DNA of 64,000 nt from Dehalococcoidia bacterium (GTDB lineage: Bacteria; Chloroflexota; Dehalococcoidia; GIF9; AB-539-J10): the NCBI GenBank assembly GCA_007129495.1, contig SKVJ01000009.1, positions 1-64,000 on the forward strand, in the 5' to 3' direction. How positions within the stretch are numbered: the first letter of the stretch is position 1; each line of letters opens with the position of its first letter. The notes under the pieces are model-generated. The model saw only the letters and a program-made list of their open reading frames with translations, had not been told where the DNA came from and searched no databases. The position numbers were made by a program, and so were the translations under genes. Below are positions 23,151 through 32,163 of this stretch, piece by piece.

Positions 23151-25262
23151 TCACGTTACGTGCGGAAGCCGGGGTGCGGTGCCCGCCCGAGTGTCTCCCT
23201 CCAACGACGATCCGGGTGACACATACTCCGCTATCCAGCGCTTGAAGACCCGGTACACTTGCTCCGCGCCTACCAGGGGATCATCGCCCGGGTCCAGCTC
23301 CGACGGATACAGTATGAACGGTCTCGATTGATCTCCCCCGATTCCGCCGTGACTGCCCAGATGCTCTTCGAACGGGGCCACCTCATCCGTGTCTCTCCAA
23401 TAAGTGCTCACCAGAAGGATGTCCGGGGCGTTGGGAAAGCTGTCTTCCCTCGACACCAGTGACGCGGTGTGGGGCCCGTAGTCGGTGAGAGGATTCTCGC
23501 CCTCGACCAATCCCCCATCGAGGTACACCCGGCCGTTCTTGCCCAGAACCACGGGACCTCTCTCCTTCGACCTCACCATCACGAATCCTACGCCAGGATG
23601 CTCCACAAGACCGGGCACAAGGTCCGGAAACATGGCCGCCATCTCCTCGAGGGCCAACCTGTAATCCGCGAATGTGAAGAATATGAGTCCCAGGTTGCCG
23701 GAAGCCAGAACCACCACATCCTCGTCCGCTTCACTCCCCACTCTGATCTGTTTGCTGTTGTCGAGGGCTCCCCTTAACTGTCTGCCGACGCCTGAACTCA
23801 CGCCGCCCGAGTGTCCAAGAGCAGCATCGATGTAGTAGGCGCTTTCGTGTCTTGTTTCATAGCTGGCCACGCCCAGTTGTCTGTCCTCGTGGTTGAGCAG
23901 ACGGCTCACCAGATCTTCAAGCCTCTCGCCGTAACGGGAAAGAAACGTCCTTCCCTGGCTCTGCCCGTGATCGGACAGAATAACGAAGCGGTACCTTCTT
24001 GGAGCATACCAGCCGATCCATTCCAGCTTCCCAAACTCTCTGTCCAGCTTCCTGAGTATCTCAAGTGCATCACTGCTGTTGACCCCCGAGTGATGCGACA
24101 CCTCGTCATATCCTGCCAGCGAGACGTATGCGCACGGTGCCCCCGAGTACATATCACCTCGCAGCGTGGCGAGGGCGAAGTCCTTGACGAGGACGGCCAG
24201 CAGCGCTCTGAAGAGGACGTAGATGCCTCCCCTGTTGACGCGCGGTTGCTCGTTTCTGAGCCACTGGAGCCATGCCGACTTCTTCTCCAGGACGATGTCC
24301 CATGCCACCAGCCACAGGCTCCTCACCAGGCCGAAGGGATTGAGGTAGTAGGCACTCAGTTCGGCTGAAGTCTCACCGAAGACCCGGCTGGCCGTCAGCA
24401 AAACGTGGCTGGCATCGCCCGACAGGAGACAACCACGGCAGGCGCCTCCGTTGTGCAACAATCCGTCTCCATTCGTGACCTTCTTCTCGAGTTCCGTGAG
24501 ATCATTTATCGAACTGGAGACAACCAGCCTCTTCCCGACCCTGTCGTACCATCGGAAGGCAGGGATATCGAAATTGTTGCCGTGCAGTATACCCGCCTGC
24601 GCCGCACTGGTCTGCGAGGACAGATCGGACACCCAGCCGATGAGCCTGTGACTGCCGCTGTCAATCCAGCGCTTCAGGTTAGCCATCTTGCCCCGAGCCA
24701 TGGCCTCCCTGAGGACTTTCTCGCCAAGACCATCTATCTCTATGAAGATGAGCCCCGGCCTTCCTATGTCCTCCGTCCTGACTGCCCTTCTCTTAATCGT
24801 CCTGAGTATTCCGTGATAGATAACGGGCTCATCCTCGATGGAGAATATGCTGGCGATAATCATTGAGACGACCGTCAGCAGCAGGGCAATGAGGAAGGCA
24901 GCGGCAAATCCGTTGATCACGAAATGCGGATACAGGGCGGATGCTCCCATCGTGAGCAGGGTCATGAGGAGCAGTGAGAACGCGGGGAACGCAAGACACA
25001 TGAAGCCGGCGGAGACCTTGTAAAATAGGCGGAGAAACGCCCAGACGAAGACGGGCCACAACACGACCTGCAGGATAGCCAGAATGACCACCACCCAGAG
25101 TGCACTGAGCCTATCGTCCAGGCCGCCGAGGCCCGGAAAGAGCTCAAGGACAAGCACGAGGCTGAGCGCGGACACGAAGAAGCTCAGAGACACACGCAGC
25201 AGCAGCCATCGCCTCCCGACCCGCGGCACGCGAGCTGGAGGCCAGGAACCTTCGCTGTTCAT
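23151..25262 (-). CDS. Membrane-anchored alkaline-phosphatase-superfamily phosphodiesterase
   Basis: The protein has 703 residues. The first ~150 residues hold four membrane segments resembling the small phage-holin-like superfamily IV module. The remainder is a type I phosphodiesterase/alkaline phosphatase-superfamily domain. It has FIEIDGLGEKVL (metal-binding Asp), a nucleophile region SDLSSQTSAAQAGILHG, GYDEVSHHSG, ILSDHGQSQG and LGSHGGIGGDQS (metal-binding Asp/His). The catalytic part may face outside or inside. That cannot be decided from sequence. Related proteins act on phosphodiester or phosphoglycerol substrates. A GGAG site precedes the ATG. Confidence 0.8.
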   Translation of the reverse strand: MNSEGSWPPARVPRVGRRWLLLRVSLSFFVSALSLVLVLELFPGLGGLDDRLSALWVVVILAILQVVLWPVFVWAFLRLFYKVSAGFMCLAFPAFSLLLMTLLTMGASALYPHFVINGFAAAFLIALLLTVVSMIIASIFSIEDEPVIYHGILRTIKRRAVRTEDIGRPGLIFIEIDGLGEKVLREAMARGKMANLKRWIDSGSHRLIGWVSDLSSQTSAAQAGILHGNNFDIPAFRWYDRVGKRLVVSSSINDLTELEKKVTNGDGLLHNGGACRGCLLSGDASHVLLTASRVFGETSAELSAYYLNPFGLVRSLWLVAWDIVLEKKSAWLQWLRNEQPRVNRGGIYVLFRALLAVLVKDFALATLRGDMYSGAPCAYVSLAGYDEVSHHSGVNSSDALEILRKLDREFGKLEWIGWYAPRRYRFVILSDHGQSQGRTFLSRYGERLEDLVSRLLNHEDRQLGVASYETRHESAYYIDAALGHSGGVSSGVGRQLRGALDNSKQIRVGSEADEDVVVLASGNLGLIFFTFADYRLALEEMAAMFPDLVPGLVEHPGVGFVMVRSKERGPVVLGKNGRVYLDGGLVEGENPLTDYGPHTASLVSREDSFPNAPDILLVSTYWRDTDEVAPFEEHLGSHGGIGGDQSRPFILYPSELDPGDDPLVGAEQVYRVFKRWIAEYVSPGSSLEGDTRAGTAPRLPHVT

Positions 25263-25956
25263 CTCACGATCTCCACGCTTAAATCATGATGCCATATACG
25301 TACTATCAAGTCCTGGTACAGGAGATGGGGCTGTCGGGCCATCGGTCGAAAGCCTGGCCCGGACGGAAGCCACGGCCATGCCCCGTAAGCTGTGCCGAGC
25401 CATGCCCCACCCACGTCGAACAATGCGGCAGTCGACCGATGGAGATGACGGCCGGCAGCGAAACCACGAAGGCTCAGGGGCACATCACCTCTGCTTCGAC
25501 GCCGGTGGCCTCCACCGAATCCTGTGACAATGTGTGGAAACGCACCATTGCGCCGATGCCGGCATTGGCCATGAGCCGCGTGCCTCCTTCCTCTACGAAA
25601 CAAGAAACAGGTAGTGCGGAAGAGGGACCCCGAAGCCCTGAACGTGCCCGTGAACGTAATCTCGAAATCACCGTTCACAGGTTGCTCCGGTATCGGGATA
25701 CTATAGCTTCCAGCTATGGGTGAACTGACTCGTTGATAATGATGCATGGCCGCAGAGCATGCGACTTAACGCCGGCCACAGATAGTAGCACGGATGACTG
25801 TGCGAATGTGACGTCGCGCCGGGAAAAGCCCGCGTCGCCAACGTCCCAGCACCATCGGGACCTCACAGCGTGCACCGCAGGACATGTCGATCAACCGTAC
25901 TCATCGGCACTACACTCTTAAGTGTGATTGAGGGTGGAATTACGTTCAAGAAGGAG
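25263..25956. other. Long intergenic region, possibly with a decayed gene
   Basis: About 700 bases without a convincing intact gene. The minus strand between ~25740 and ~25290 has broken reading frames. One of them contains VSCFVEEGGTRLMANAGIGA, which loosely resembles the start of a metallo-beta-lactamase fold, preceded in another frame by ITFTGTFRASGSLF. This is weak evidence for a remnant. Confidence 0.3.
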
Positions 25957-26029
<73 letters not shown>

Positions 26030-26108
26030 GTGTCCGAAGAATTTAACATACGCGCAGTCACGCGTCAACGTTCGCCGGTGAGGGGTGTGAACCTGATCTT
26101 GATGCATA

Positions 26109-26702
26109 TCAGGAACTGCCAGGCTTGGTCAATGCCATGCCTCTGGCACACAGTGGACAATCTTCAGGACGATATGCCAGTGAAGGGGCTCGCAGGCAAC
26201 TGAACAGAGCCGTTCCGAAAGATGGAGCTACTTCGCTGCGATCGATCATTACACCAACGCCCACCACATCGCCGCCCATACTTCGCACTGCATTGAGCGT
26301 TTCCATGACAGACTTGCCTGTGGTGAGCACATCATCGACCACCAGTACCTTCTCACCCGACTGGATAGCGAAGTCGCGCCTCAACACTCTTCGGTCACCA
26401 TCCTTCTCAGCGAATATCCCGCGGATGCCGAGTTGGCGTGCGGTCTCGAAGGCAAGGATGACACCACCAGTGGTAGGACCAACTACAACAGCCGGCCCGT
26501 CGCTCCGAAAGCGATCGGCAATCATCGTGCAAAGAGTGCCGGTGTGTTCGGGATACTGGAGAATACGGAACTTCTCCCAGTACGTCGGCGAGTGAAGGCC
26601 GGAAGTCAGAAGAAAATGGCCTTCCCGCAGAACCCCCACATGCCGAAACAAAGCCTCAATTTGTGACGTCTGTTTAAGTTCCTGCGGCGACGCACTTTCC
26701 AT
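26109..26702 (-). CDS. pyrE: Orotate phosphoribosyltransferase
   Basis: The protein has 197 residues. The PRPP-binding motif VLVVDDVLTTGKSVME is clear. HFLLTSGLHSPTYWEKFRIL, VVGPTTGGVILAFETARQL and the catalytic-loop region KDGDRRVLRR fit PyrE. The C-terminal CPLCARGMALTKPGS is usual in the longer bacterial OPRTases. It makes OMP from orotate and PRPP in pyrimidine synthesis, in the cytoplasm. It follows lepB with a 15-base gap, so they are likely cotranscribed. No other pyr genes are nearby. Confidence 0.93.
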   Translation of the reverse strand: MESASPQELKQTSQIEALFRHVGVLREGHFLLTSGLHSPTYWEKFRILQYPEHTGTLCTMIADRFRSDGPAVVVGPTTGGVILAFETARQLGIRGIFAEKDGDRRVLRRDFAIQSGEKVLVVDDVLTTGKSVMETLNAVRSMGGDVVGVGVMIDRSEVAPSFGTALFSCLRAPSLAYRPEDCPLCARGMALTKPGSS

Positions 26703-26717
26703 CGACCTGACTACCTC

Positions 26718-27236
26718 TTACAGGTTGAAGTGATCGATCACCGACCACCGAGCAGGGGGCCAGTAGGTGAGTTGAGCCTTGCCGATAAGGTTGTCTCTGG
26801 GGACCGTCCACCCATTGTGAGAATCATTTGCGCTGTTCCTGTTATCACCAAGGACAAAATACTCGTTATCGGGGATCAAGGTAGGAGGCACGGTGTATCG
26901 TGGCTTCTCGTGAAGATAGTCCTCTTCCAGCGCCATTCCATCGATAAAGACAGTGCCATCACGCACTTCGATGGTCTCACCCGGCAGCCCAACAAGGCGC
27001 TTGATGAACGGGTATTCCGAGTTCAGAGTATCGGGAGGCTCGAACACGATTGCGTCACCGCGTTGCGGCTCGCCCAGGTTATACGCCACCTTACCCACGA
27101 TTATCCAGTCGCCGTCCAGAATGTTAGGCTTCATGCAGGAATACTGAACCTCGTACCCCTGTACTGTCGCTCTCATCGGCAGGAAGATAGCGAGAGCGAT
27201 TAGTGCGGTAATGACTATTTCGCGCAGGATTCTCAC
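26718..27236 (-). CDS. lepB: Signal peptidase I (LepB-type) with Cys at the nucleophile position
   Basis: The protein has 172 residues and a GTG start (27234-27236). One N-terminal membrane helix is followed by an S26A domain: box B region VQYSCMKPNILDGDWIIV, the Lys motif YPFIKRLVGLPGE (Lys79), and GDNRNSANDSHNGW with YWPPARW. In LepB the residue directly before the conserved Met is the catalytic Ser. Here it is Cys34, read clearly from the codon TGC. The enzyme may work with a Cys nucleophile, or use Ser33, or be inactive. It would process general Sec/Tat substrates, as opposed to the SipW-type enzyme at 363-1547. Confidence 0.88.
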   Translation of the reverse strand: MRILREIVITALIALAIFLPMRATVQGYEVQYSCMKPNILDGDWIIVGKVAYNLGEPQRGDAIVFEPPDTLNSEYPFIKRLVGLPGETIEVRDGTVFIDGMALEEDYLHEKPRYTVPPTLIPDNEYFVLGDNRNSANDSHNGWTVPRDNLIGKAQLTYWPPARWSVIDHFNL

Positions 27237-27373
27237 AATAGTCCGAATTTTAGCATAAACCTTACAAACCGCCGACCCGTTTCATTGATAGTAGTCGCCG
27301 CCATGCCCTTCCCCCCGGTTGCAGCTACCGGCGGATATCGTGACAGTCGACGGCTATTCACCTCCTGCTCAGG

Positions 27374-27396
27374 CGCCCCACCAAACAGGTGGGGCG
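27374..27396 (+). terminator. GC-rich hairpin, possible terminator
   Basis: A 9-bp perfect stem (27374-27382/27388-27396) with loop AAACA is followed by TTTGGG on the plus strand. No plus-strand gene precedes it, so its role is unclear. Confidence 0.4.
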
Positions 27397-27417
27397 TTTG
27401 GGTGTCACGGGCTCCGG

Positions 27418-27446
27418 TTGAATCCAATCGTGGCTAATGATAGTAT
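27418..27446 (+). promoter_or_regulatory. Promoter of tRNA-Lys
   Basis: The -35 ttgaat (27418-27423) and -10 tagtat (27441-27446) are separated by 17 bases. The tRNA begins 13 bases after the -10. Confidence 0.6.
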
Positions 27447-27458
27447 ATGGGTTTCGGC

Positions 27459-27531
27459 GGGCCGCTAGCTCAACCGGTAGAGCAGCTGACTCTTAATCAG
27501 CCGGTTCTGGGTTCGAGTCCCAGGCGGCTCA
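27459..27531 (+). tRNA. tRNA-Lys (CTT)
   Basis: The acceptor GGGCCGC pairs with GCGGCTC, discriminator A. The anticodon arm CTGA/TCAG has loop with CTT. The T-arm is CTGGG TTCGAGT CCCAG. No CCA is encoded. Confidence 0.95.
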
Positions 27532-27995
27532 GTCAAACTTCTGCCTGCTGGATGACCGGTTTTAATAACCTACTGGCGCCAACTACTCTCCGCGCGATGC
27601 TAGGCACCAACAGCTTTGCCGACAACCGCGCTAACCTTACCAGCCTGTCATGCGGCACGAGCAACTTGTTTTGCGCCTTGGGAATACCTCATTATCCCGC
27701 GATTCTCGTCATCTCCGTGCTGGCAGTCTCTTCCATTGCAGCGCCAGCGCGACATTCGCGGGTTTCATGAAGCGTCTGGACGCGTGGTGTGATGCCCGTC
27801 ACGCTCGTTATGGAGTTCGGGAATCGCTACAGAAATGGATGCAGCTTCCGTGGTTGCCGTGAAGGTGCCAATACACCCGCAGAGAGGACGGCAACCTCTG
27901 CGGGCAGGGTAACGCCTCTCTTCTACATCCTAACAAGCTCGTACCCTCACACACCAGCCTGGCGCAGGCGGTTGTCACAGACATTCCCGGAAGAA
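27532..27995. other. Intergenic region with a hairpin
   Basis: No gene is supported. A 9-bp stem (27876-27884/27896-27904) lies about 90 bases after the end of the minus-strand protease gene and may mark its transcript end. No T-tract is present. Confidence 0.45.
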
Positions 27996-29123
27996 TTACG
28001 ATCCCTTCTGTCTCAAGCCAAGCTCCTGGCTCAACTGCAGGTAATTCAAAATGTCGGCTCGGTTCACAAGTCCGGCACACTTCGTATCATCCATCACAAG
28101 GACCTGGTTCACATCATGTCTGGTAATAAGGCTCATGGCCGCATTGAGATCATCTCGTGGGCTCACACTGTAAAGCGGCTCGCGTGTCATGATGTCCCGC
28201 ACGGGAGTACGCTCCCACTGATCCCGCGGCAGTTCCTTCACGTCAGTTACGGTTACGATTCCCAGAACATAGTTGTCCTTGCACACCGGTACCGCTCGAC
28301 GGTGTTCCCCGCGAAAGACCCGCGTCACCAGTTCAGCGATGTTAGCATCCGGACTGATGCCCTCCGGTCCTGCGCCGATAACCTCGCTGACCCTAACGCC
28401 TTTGAGCTGTTCGCGCATGGTCAATTCGCGCCGGCTCGCCTCAGCCGAGGTACTCAGGAACCAGCCGATGAAGGCCAGCCAGATGCCTCCCAGGTTACCA
28501 ACAAACAGCTGCACCAAGCCGAAGGCGATGAGTCCCCAGCCCATCGCCTGCCCAACCGTTGCGGCTATATTCGTTGCCCTTATGAGATTTCCCGTTCTTC
28601 CCCAGAGTATAGAGCGCAGAACCCTCCCACCATCCAGCGGATAACCCGGCAGGAGGTTGAAGATCGCGAGAACAAAATTGATGAGCGCCAGATACGTGAG
28701 TACACCAGCCAGCGGGCTTTGCGGATCCTCAACCAATTGTAGGAGCCCCCAGAAGATGCCTGCCAGAACCAGACTGGACAAGGGTCCCACAATGGCCATG
28801 CTGAACTCTACCTTGGCCTCCTCCGGCTCCTCTTCGATGTTGCTGACACCACCAAGAATGAACAAGGTGATACTGTGTACAGGGATACCTCGAGCCTTTG
28901 CCACAAACGAGTGTGCGAGCTCGTGCAGCAGCACAGAGACGAATAACAGGAGCGTTACCAGAACGCCGACCATCCAATAGGTTGTCGTATCCCACTCCGG
29001 ATACAACTGCGGAAAGACTCCCACCGACAGAGTCACACTGAGAAAGGCGAATATGATCAGCCAACTGTAGTGAATGCCGATATCAATACCGGCAATCCGG
29101 ACCAGCTTCAATGAACTCTTCAT
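27996..29123 (-). CDS. Site-2 protease family membrane metalloprotease with CBS domains
   Basis: The protein has 375 residues starting at ATG 29121-29123 behind GAGGAGG. Longer upstream starts lack this. It is an M50 intramembrane protease. Motifs are HELAHSFVAKARG (HExxH) in a membrane helix and NLLPGYPLDGGRVL (the second zinc ligand motif), with about six membrane segments. The C-terminal ~130 residues hold two CBS motifs (VSEVIGAGPEG..., VRDIMTREPLYSVSPRDDL) that may sense adenine nucleotides. Proteases of this SpoIVFB/S2P type release membrane-bound regulators or process membrane proteins. No anti-sigma factor gene is adjacent. Confidence 0.9.
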   Translation of the reverse strand: MKSSLKLVRIAGIDIGIHYSWLIIFAFLSVTLSVGVFPQLYPEWDTTTYWMVGVLVTLLLFVSVLLHELAHSFVAKARGIPVHSITLFILGGVSNIEEEPEEAKVEFSMAIVGPLSSLVLAGIFWGLLQLVEDPQSPLAGVLTYLALINFVLAIFNLLPGYPLDGGRVLRSILWGRTGNLIRATNIAATVGQAMGWGLIAFGLVQLFVGNLGGIWLAFIGWFLSTSAEASRRELTMREQLKGVRVSEVIGAGPEGISPDANIAELVTRVFRGEHRRAVPVCKDNYVLGIVTVTDVKELPRDQWERTPVRDIMTREPLYSVSPRDDLNAAMSLITRHDVNQVLVMDDTKCAGLVNRADILNYLQLSQELGLRQKGS

Positions 29124-29685
29124 GTTATGTCGCCTCCTCTGCTCAGCGTTACTGAGCACTGTCGCCCTTTCCTTCGCTCCTTGCACCCCGACCACCCCAA
29201 ACTGCGCTCGAGATGCGACATCTCAAGGTCAGCGCTCTGATCAACTACCGGGACGCTCACGACACTCGAGCAAAGTACCGGTGGTCGGGCCAGGACAGTC
29301 ACAGCCAACATCCAACTCACCACCGATACTAGCAGAATCGAGGGCGTCGCTTCCATCCGGTTCTATCGGGCACTGCAGGGCGCATATAACAGGCATCGAA
29401 CTGCTGCCGATGCGGGCTCACCGTCGTTATCACCGCCATGCGCTCAACATCCTCAGGCACGGAGGGGGACGGCTAACGCTCACTCATGGAGAAACGATCA
29501 AGGGTAGGATTCCGGCCGGGCGAGCGTCTACCTTACTGTCCCTGCACATATCACGCGTCTCAGCACAAGATCACTGCTCCACTTGTCCTATCACGTTGTT
29601 GGACATACCTGTAGAGAACAACCAGCGCTCGCGGCCTGCGCAGATTCCAGCCCAGATAACGGTACGGATGAACAAATGTGTGCGA
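29124..29685. other. Intergenic region, divergent upstream sequences
   Basis: About 560 bases lie between two divergent genes. No protein gene was recognised. Long plus-strand frames here lack start signals and family features. Confidence 0.5.
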
Positions 29686-29714
29686 TTGCGCCCGCCACTA
29701 CCTTCACCTATAAT
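29686..29714 (+). promoter_or_regulatory. Promoter of the STT3-like gene
   Basis: The -35 ttgcgc (29686-29691), 17-base spacer and perfect -10 tataat (29709-29714) lie 24 bases before the ATG. The leader would be under 20 bases, and no Shine-Dalgarno site is visible, so translation may start almost leaderless. Confidence 0.65.
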
Positions 29715-29738
29715 CTTCAAAGCCCTAACGAGCTTGCT

Positions 29739-32099
29739 ATGACTCAACACAGGTCACGCTTCGTGCCGGGAGATCGCCTCATCACCCTGGCAATCCTTAC
29801 CATCTCCATGCTGGCAGCCTTTGCCATCCGAACCGTCTGGCCTTACGAAAACGTGTTTGTCGACGGTGTGGTGTGGTTTCGTGGCATGGATGCCTGGTAC
29901 CATATGCGCCTAGTTGATAGTCTTGTACACAACTTCCCATTTGTAACAGCATTCGACCCGTTCACCTTCTTCCCCCGAGGAGTCCTTTCAGTCTTCCATC
30001 CGCTTACCAATTGGCTTATAGCTGTCCCGGCACTGATTGCCGGCGGTGGCAACCCATCACCTGAACTCGTGGATATCAGCGGCGCGTATTTCCCTCCAAT
30101 ACTTGGCGCGCTCACGGTGATCCCGGTCTATTTCATCGGTCGCCATCTGTTAGGGCCGATCGCAGGTGCAGTGAGCGCACTCCTTATCGCTGTCCTACCG
30201 GGGGAATTCCTGTCCAGGTCTCTCCTTGGCTTTGCCGATCACCACGTCACCGAGACGTTCTTCTCCACGGCCGCATTGCTGTTCCTCATGATCGCCACCC
30301 GCCAGGCGTCCGTTGACGGCGTATCTCTGCACAGGCCTGCAGATGTGCTCAATCCGGCCTACCGTAGAACGCTCCTCTATACCGGCCTGGCTGGCGTGGC
30401 TCTCGGTCTCTACATCCTGGCCTGGCGAGGTAGTGTTCTAGTCATGGGGATCCTGTTTCTATACGTGGTCGTTCGCACCCTCATTGACTACTATACCGGC
30501 GCACGAGGAGACGATCTTATGCTCGTGTGCTCCGGAGCAACTGCAATTGCCGTCATGATAGCCAGTTCCACGGTCCAGACCCACTACATGTCGACCTTGT
30601 ATCTACTGGCGATGCTTGGTGTCGTCGCAGCCCCATTTGGGTTGCGCTTGTTTCGGAATCTGGGCCTGCGATTCCACTGGTCTTTTCGGACCTTCGTGCT
30701 TGCCGTGATTGGCACCTTCGCTGTTCTCATGGTTGTTGTGGCCATTGGGGTTCCCGGCCTATGGGGCAACATCCGTGGCGCCATCGCATTTATGATACCG
30801 ACCGGTGCACATCTCACCATAATGGAGATGCATCCCCTCCTTTTTCCCGCTGGAGAGTTCTCTTTTACAGTCGCATGGAACAATTTCACCACCGCGCTCG
30901 GAGGCTCCATCGTGGGAATGTTTCTGCTGATTCGCTTCGCGCGAACACGACCAGAGAACAGCGTTGTTCTCTTCGCTGTCTGGAGTTTGGTTATGCTCTT
31001 CGCTGTCCTGCTTCAGCGCAGGTTCGGCTACTACTACGCGGTCAATGCAGCGGTCCTGTGTGGTTTTCTTACCGCGTGGGTGTTCCACTCACCCTGGATG
31101 CAACGAAAGTATCAGGCACTGCGGCAACATGCGCCGGTACCGACCACACTCAAGACACAATCCAAGAAGGCCCGACGTGCCATCGCATCACACAAGTCAG
31201 AGCGCCGTGCCGCCGTTCTCAGCATAGTGACAATCAGCGTCCTCGTCGCAGGTGTGCTATTCGTCCCCAATGTGGATATGGCACGCAACTTTGCAAAGGA
31301 GCCCTCTCTCATGACGAGAGGCTGGTGGGAGACGCTGACCTGGATGCGCGAAAATACGCCCGAACCCCTGGGACCCTATGGCTACTATGCCCTGTACGAT
31401 CCTCCAACGGAGCAGGGTGGTTTCGAGTATCCGACTGAAGCATACGGTGTAATGGCCTGGTGGGACTACGGACACTGGCTAACAAGAGTAAGCCAGCGCA
31501 TCCCTGTGTCGAATCCCTTTCAGCAGGGAGCGCGACAGGCCGGACTCTTTTTGACCACGCAGTCCGAGACTGAAGGAGCCCTCCTGATGGATGAGTACGG
31601 CTGCAGGTACGTACTGATTGACAGCAGGACTTCCATCCGAACCTTCCACGGTGTAGTCATGTGGGCACAGCGGGATCTCGATGACTATCGGGAAGTGTAC
31701 TTACAGCGTACCCCCGCAGGAACCCTTGGACGGGTGCTTCTCTACTATCCGGAATACTATCGCTCAATGATGGTCCGGCTGTACAACTTTGGTGGCGAGG
31801 AATTCGAGCCGCAGGAGTACACCGCAATTCGATACGAGGAACGCCGGGAGGATGGTGCCACACTTAAGGAGATCATCGATATGCGGGAATTCGCAACGTA
31901 CGATGAGGTCCAGGCATTCATAGACTCCGCTGAAGATAACCGGTGGAGGCTTGTAGGCACTAATCCTCTGGTATCAGCGGTCCCTCTGTCCGGCCTGCAG
32001 CAATTCAGCCTGGTATTTGAATCCGAATCGCAGACATTTATCCAGGCCCAGTTGCTCCCCGAAGTTCGCGTCTTTGAGTACACCGGAGCTGGGCAGTAG
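29739..32099 (+). CDS. STT3/AglB-like oligosaccharyltransferase
   Basis: The protein has 786 residues. The start ATG 29739 is chosen because the promoter lies just before it, which excludes the longer frame. The N-terminal ~480 residues are polytopic with about 12-13 membrane segments. Asp51 in RGMDAWYHMRLV matches the first acidic catalytic motif, and ADHHVTET near residue 165 the second. The soluble C-terminal domain contains WWDYGHW at residues 574-580, the WWDYG acceptor-sequon motif of STT3, AglB and PglB. Such enzymes transfer a lipid-linked glycan to Asn on secreted proteins. A flippase gene follows after 64 bases, and a DPM1-like GT2 lies nearby. The domain plan resembles archaeal AglB. 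Confidence 0.85.
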   Translation: MTQHRSRFVPGDRLITLAILTISMLAAFAIRTVWPYENVFVDGVVWFRGMDAWYHMRLVDSLVHNFPFVTAFDPFTFFPRGVLSVFHPLTNWLIAVPALIAGGGNPSPELVDISGAYFPPILGALTVIPVYFIGRHLLGPIAGAVSALLIAVLPGEFLSRSLLGFADHHVTETFFSTAALLFLMIATRQASVDGVSLHRPADVLNPAYRRTLLYTGLAGVALGLYILAWRGSVLVMGILFLYVVVRTLIDYYTGARGDDLMLVCSGATAIAVMIASSTVQTHYMSTLYLLAMLGVVAAPFGLRLFRNLGLRFHWSFRTFVLAVIGTFAVLMVVVAIGVPGLWGNIRGAIAFMIPTGAHLTIMEMHPLLFPAGEFSFTVAWNNFTTALGGSIVGMFLLIRFARTRPENSVVLFAVWSLVMLFAVLLQRRFGYYYAVNAAVLCGFLTAWVFHSPWMQRKYQALRQHAPVPTTLKTQSKKARRAIASHKSERRAAVLSIVTISVLVAGVLFVPNVDMARNFAKEPSLMTRGWWETLTWMRENTPEPLGPYGYYALYDPPTEQGGFEYPTEAYGVMAWWDYGHWLTRVSQRIPVSNPFQQGARQAGLFLTTQSETEGALLMDEYGCRYVLIDSRTSIRTFHGVVMWAQRDLDDYREVYLQRTPAGTLGRVLLYYPEYYRSMMVRLYNFGGEEFEPQEYTAIRYEERREDGATLKEIIDMREFATYDEVQAFIDSAEDNRWRLVGTNPLVSAVPLSGLQQFSLVFESESQTFIQAQLLPEVRVFEYTGAGQ

Positions 32100-32163
32100 C
32101 TGATTCCGCTTCTGCCAGCCAGTCATTGAATACTCCCATGCCGGCCCAGCGAGTTCCATCTGG

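Noticed and set aside
22904-23245. Plus-strand frame of ~113 codons in the gap before the phosphodiesterase gene end
   Set aside because: No ribosome binding site, no recognisable motif, and it overlaps the end of a well-supported opposite gene.
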